NCBI GenBank assembly: GCA_024362935.1
Contig: JANCRA010000012.1
Coordinates: 9,486,001 to 9,550,000, forward strand
Source of the DNA: Setophaga petechia
Lineage: Eukaryota > Chordata > Aves > Passeriformes > Parulidae
Direction: 5' to 3'
Length of the DNA: 64,000 bases
In this document: positions 62,572 through 64,000 of the stretch, piece by piece
Layout: every line of letters begins with the position of its first letter
How positions within the stretch are numbered: the first letter of the stretch is position 1
Notes under the pieces: model-generated
Told to the model about the DNA's origin: nothing
The model's database searches: none
What the model saw: the letters and a program-made list of their open reading frames with translations, nothing else
Translations under genes and position numbers: made by a program

Positions 62572-62994
62572 TGTGGTGTTTTCTGAGACCCTCGTGGAAG
62601 GGAGGAATGATGCATCTGACTCCATTGATATCAGAAGGCTAATTTATTATTTTATGATCTATATTATATTATATTAAAGAATGCTAAACTAAACTGTACT
62701 AAAGAATAGAGAAAGTATACAGACAGAAGGTGAGAAGATACTAATGAAAACTCGTCACTCTCTCCAAAGCCTTGACACAGCTGGCCCGTCATTGGCCAAT
62801 AAGTAAAAACAATTCACATGAAACCAATGTAATAATCACCTGTTGGTAAACAATCTCCAAACCACATTCCAAAGCAGCAAAACACAGGAGAAGCAAATCA
62901 GATAATTATTGTTTCCATTTTTTCTCTGAGGCTTCTCAGCTTCCCAGGAGACAATCCTGGGCAAAGAGATTTTTCAGAAAATATGACGGTGACA
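62572..62994 (-). mobile_element. Solo LTR, family 1 copy 3
   Basis: The 423-bp element is the best preserved of the three. It runs TGTGGTGTTTTCTGAGACCC to GACGGTGACA. Flanks TAGTAA (62566-62571) and TAGCAA (62995-63000) match at five of six bases, strong support for a 6-bp target duplication. On the minus strand it carries a CCAAT-type palindrome ATTGGCCAAT (62791-62800), AT-rich TATA-like text and AATAAA (complement of 62643-62648), in that order. No internal region is attached, so it arose by recombination between the two LTRs of a provirus. Confidence 0.88.
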
Positions 62995-63000
62995 TAGCAA

Positions 63001-64000
63001 TATTAGAAATTTTGAAATATGATTTTATTAGGAACCTGGTGAACTGGCAGGAGAATCCAGATTCTGTTTCTTTTTTTCTTTATTTAATTTAAAACAGAAT
63101 TAATTCAGGGAAGCCCTGTGGAGCACATTAGCCAGAAGGTCAGACTAAGTGTTCAAGGCAATCTTCTTTGTCTTTTTGGTGTATGAAAATGAATGAAGAT
63201 GGAATTTCCAGATGAAAGAAAAGGCACCTCATTCTCTGCACCAGATTCCAGCACAGAGACCAGCCTGAACACCAGTGCACAGTGTCTCAGCCAACAAAAA
63301 GGCATTTCTCCCTTCTCACTGCAATCTCACACTGCTCTCCAGGCTCTTACACTGAGCTAAGGCAGGATCCTCCTGGCACTGCAGATAGACAGTGTGTGCT
63401 TGCAGCGTTTTTAGCCCCTGTGCATCAGACTTCTGTGGACCACACTTTGGGGGTCCCTGAATCCCTGCATGCACAGAAGAGCACTGTCATTTGGGAGATT
63501 TCACTGGAACAGGCTTTTCATTACAGTTTCACTGCACCATTCTCATCAGCTGCAACCAGCACTATGGCCTTAGAACAAACCTGGATTCATCTCCATTTAT
63601 AAAGAATGAAGAAGACAGAAAAGGCCATTCTATACTAAATACTACCTCTTTGAAAACACAGCATGAAGTTTTTTGTTGATCTAGGATATATCATCATGTC
63701 AGGGTCACTGGCTGGACTCTAATACAGTGACAATCCCCCCAGGTTCAAGCAGTTGCAGCTCTGTATGGAGCTCCATTTAGAGGGATGTTTAGCAGTCCTA
63801 GCAGGGGTGATCTGTCTACAAAGAGCCTGGAGCTATAGGTTATGGACCTGGACATGACATGATACATCCTTCCCAAGCAGCCTTGAGCCAGTCTCAAAAA
63901 ACCAGCATCTTCAGACTTAGACCTGAGTCTAGACTGCTGGTGTAAGTTCCTCTCAGCCTCAATTCTCTCCTCATCAACCATCAGCAGAGCTGCCCTGCTG
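63001..64000. other. Unique DNA to the window end
   Basis: No repeat or exon is recognised. Open frames are at most 106 codons and overlap. The end of the window is not at any visible boundary. Confidence 0.5.

Noticed and set aside
1..64000. CRISPR arrays, operons, bacterial promoters or phage genes
   Set aside because: The CR1 and LTR content shows vertebrate nuclear DNA. The only regular tandem array has 563-bp units without spacers.

Overview
The window looks like non-coding genomic DNA from a bird, most probably a songbird (passerine). The evidence is a set of CR1 retrotransposon pieces carrying the bird-type 3' tail (repeats like ATTCTATG), an avian ERVL-like LTR, and several dispersed solo LTRs of a kind I recall from passerine genomes. 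No bacterial, phage or organellar features are visible. I find no coding exon that I can support: open frames are short (at most 186 codons), overlap on both strands, match no family I recognise, and many lie in repeats or CT/GA-rich sequence. The window is best read as an intergenic region or a very large intron, mostly AT-rich and unique.

Layout. 1-6.1 kb: a 5'-truncated CR1 (767-905), unique DNA, then an ERVL-like LTR ending at 6120. 6.1-25.2 kb: mostly unique AT-rich DNA with a 29-bp duplication (6505), a pair of 34-nt direct repeats 1.9 kb apart (18016 and 19955) and a small GTGATGCC-type minisatellite (22775). 25.2-27.2 kb: two CR1 3' ends meeting tail to tail, then a CR1 split by a solo LTR. 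28.26-29.95 kb: three apparently identical head-to-tail copies of a 563-bp unit, the most striking structure here. 30-39 kb: unique DNA with a poly(C) run, two hairpins near 36.2 and 36.5 kb and a TATA-like GC-richer patch at 38.1 kb. 39.5-40.6 kb: an old decayed CR1. 43.5-44.0 kb: a minisatellite interrupted by a solo LTR whose sister copy lies at 49.46-49.77 kb. 50.98-51.04 kb: a CR1 3' stub. 52.7 kb: an A/C-rich low-complexity tract. 54.1 and 62.6 kb: two more solo LTRs of the family seen at 26.6 kb.

No genes act together here. The history is one of layered insertions: CR1 copies first, ERV solo LTRs later (one inside a CR1, one inside a minisatellite), and a recent tandem triplication, unless that array is an assembly artefact. 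Some AT-rich unique blocks rich in TAATTA-like words could be conserved regulatory elements, but this cannot be judged from one sequence.
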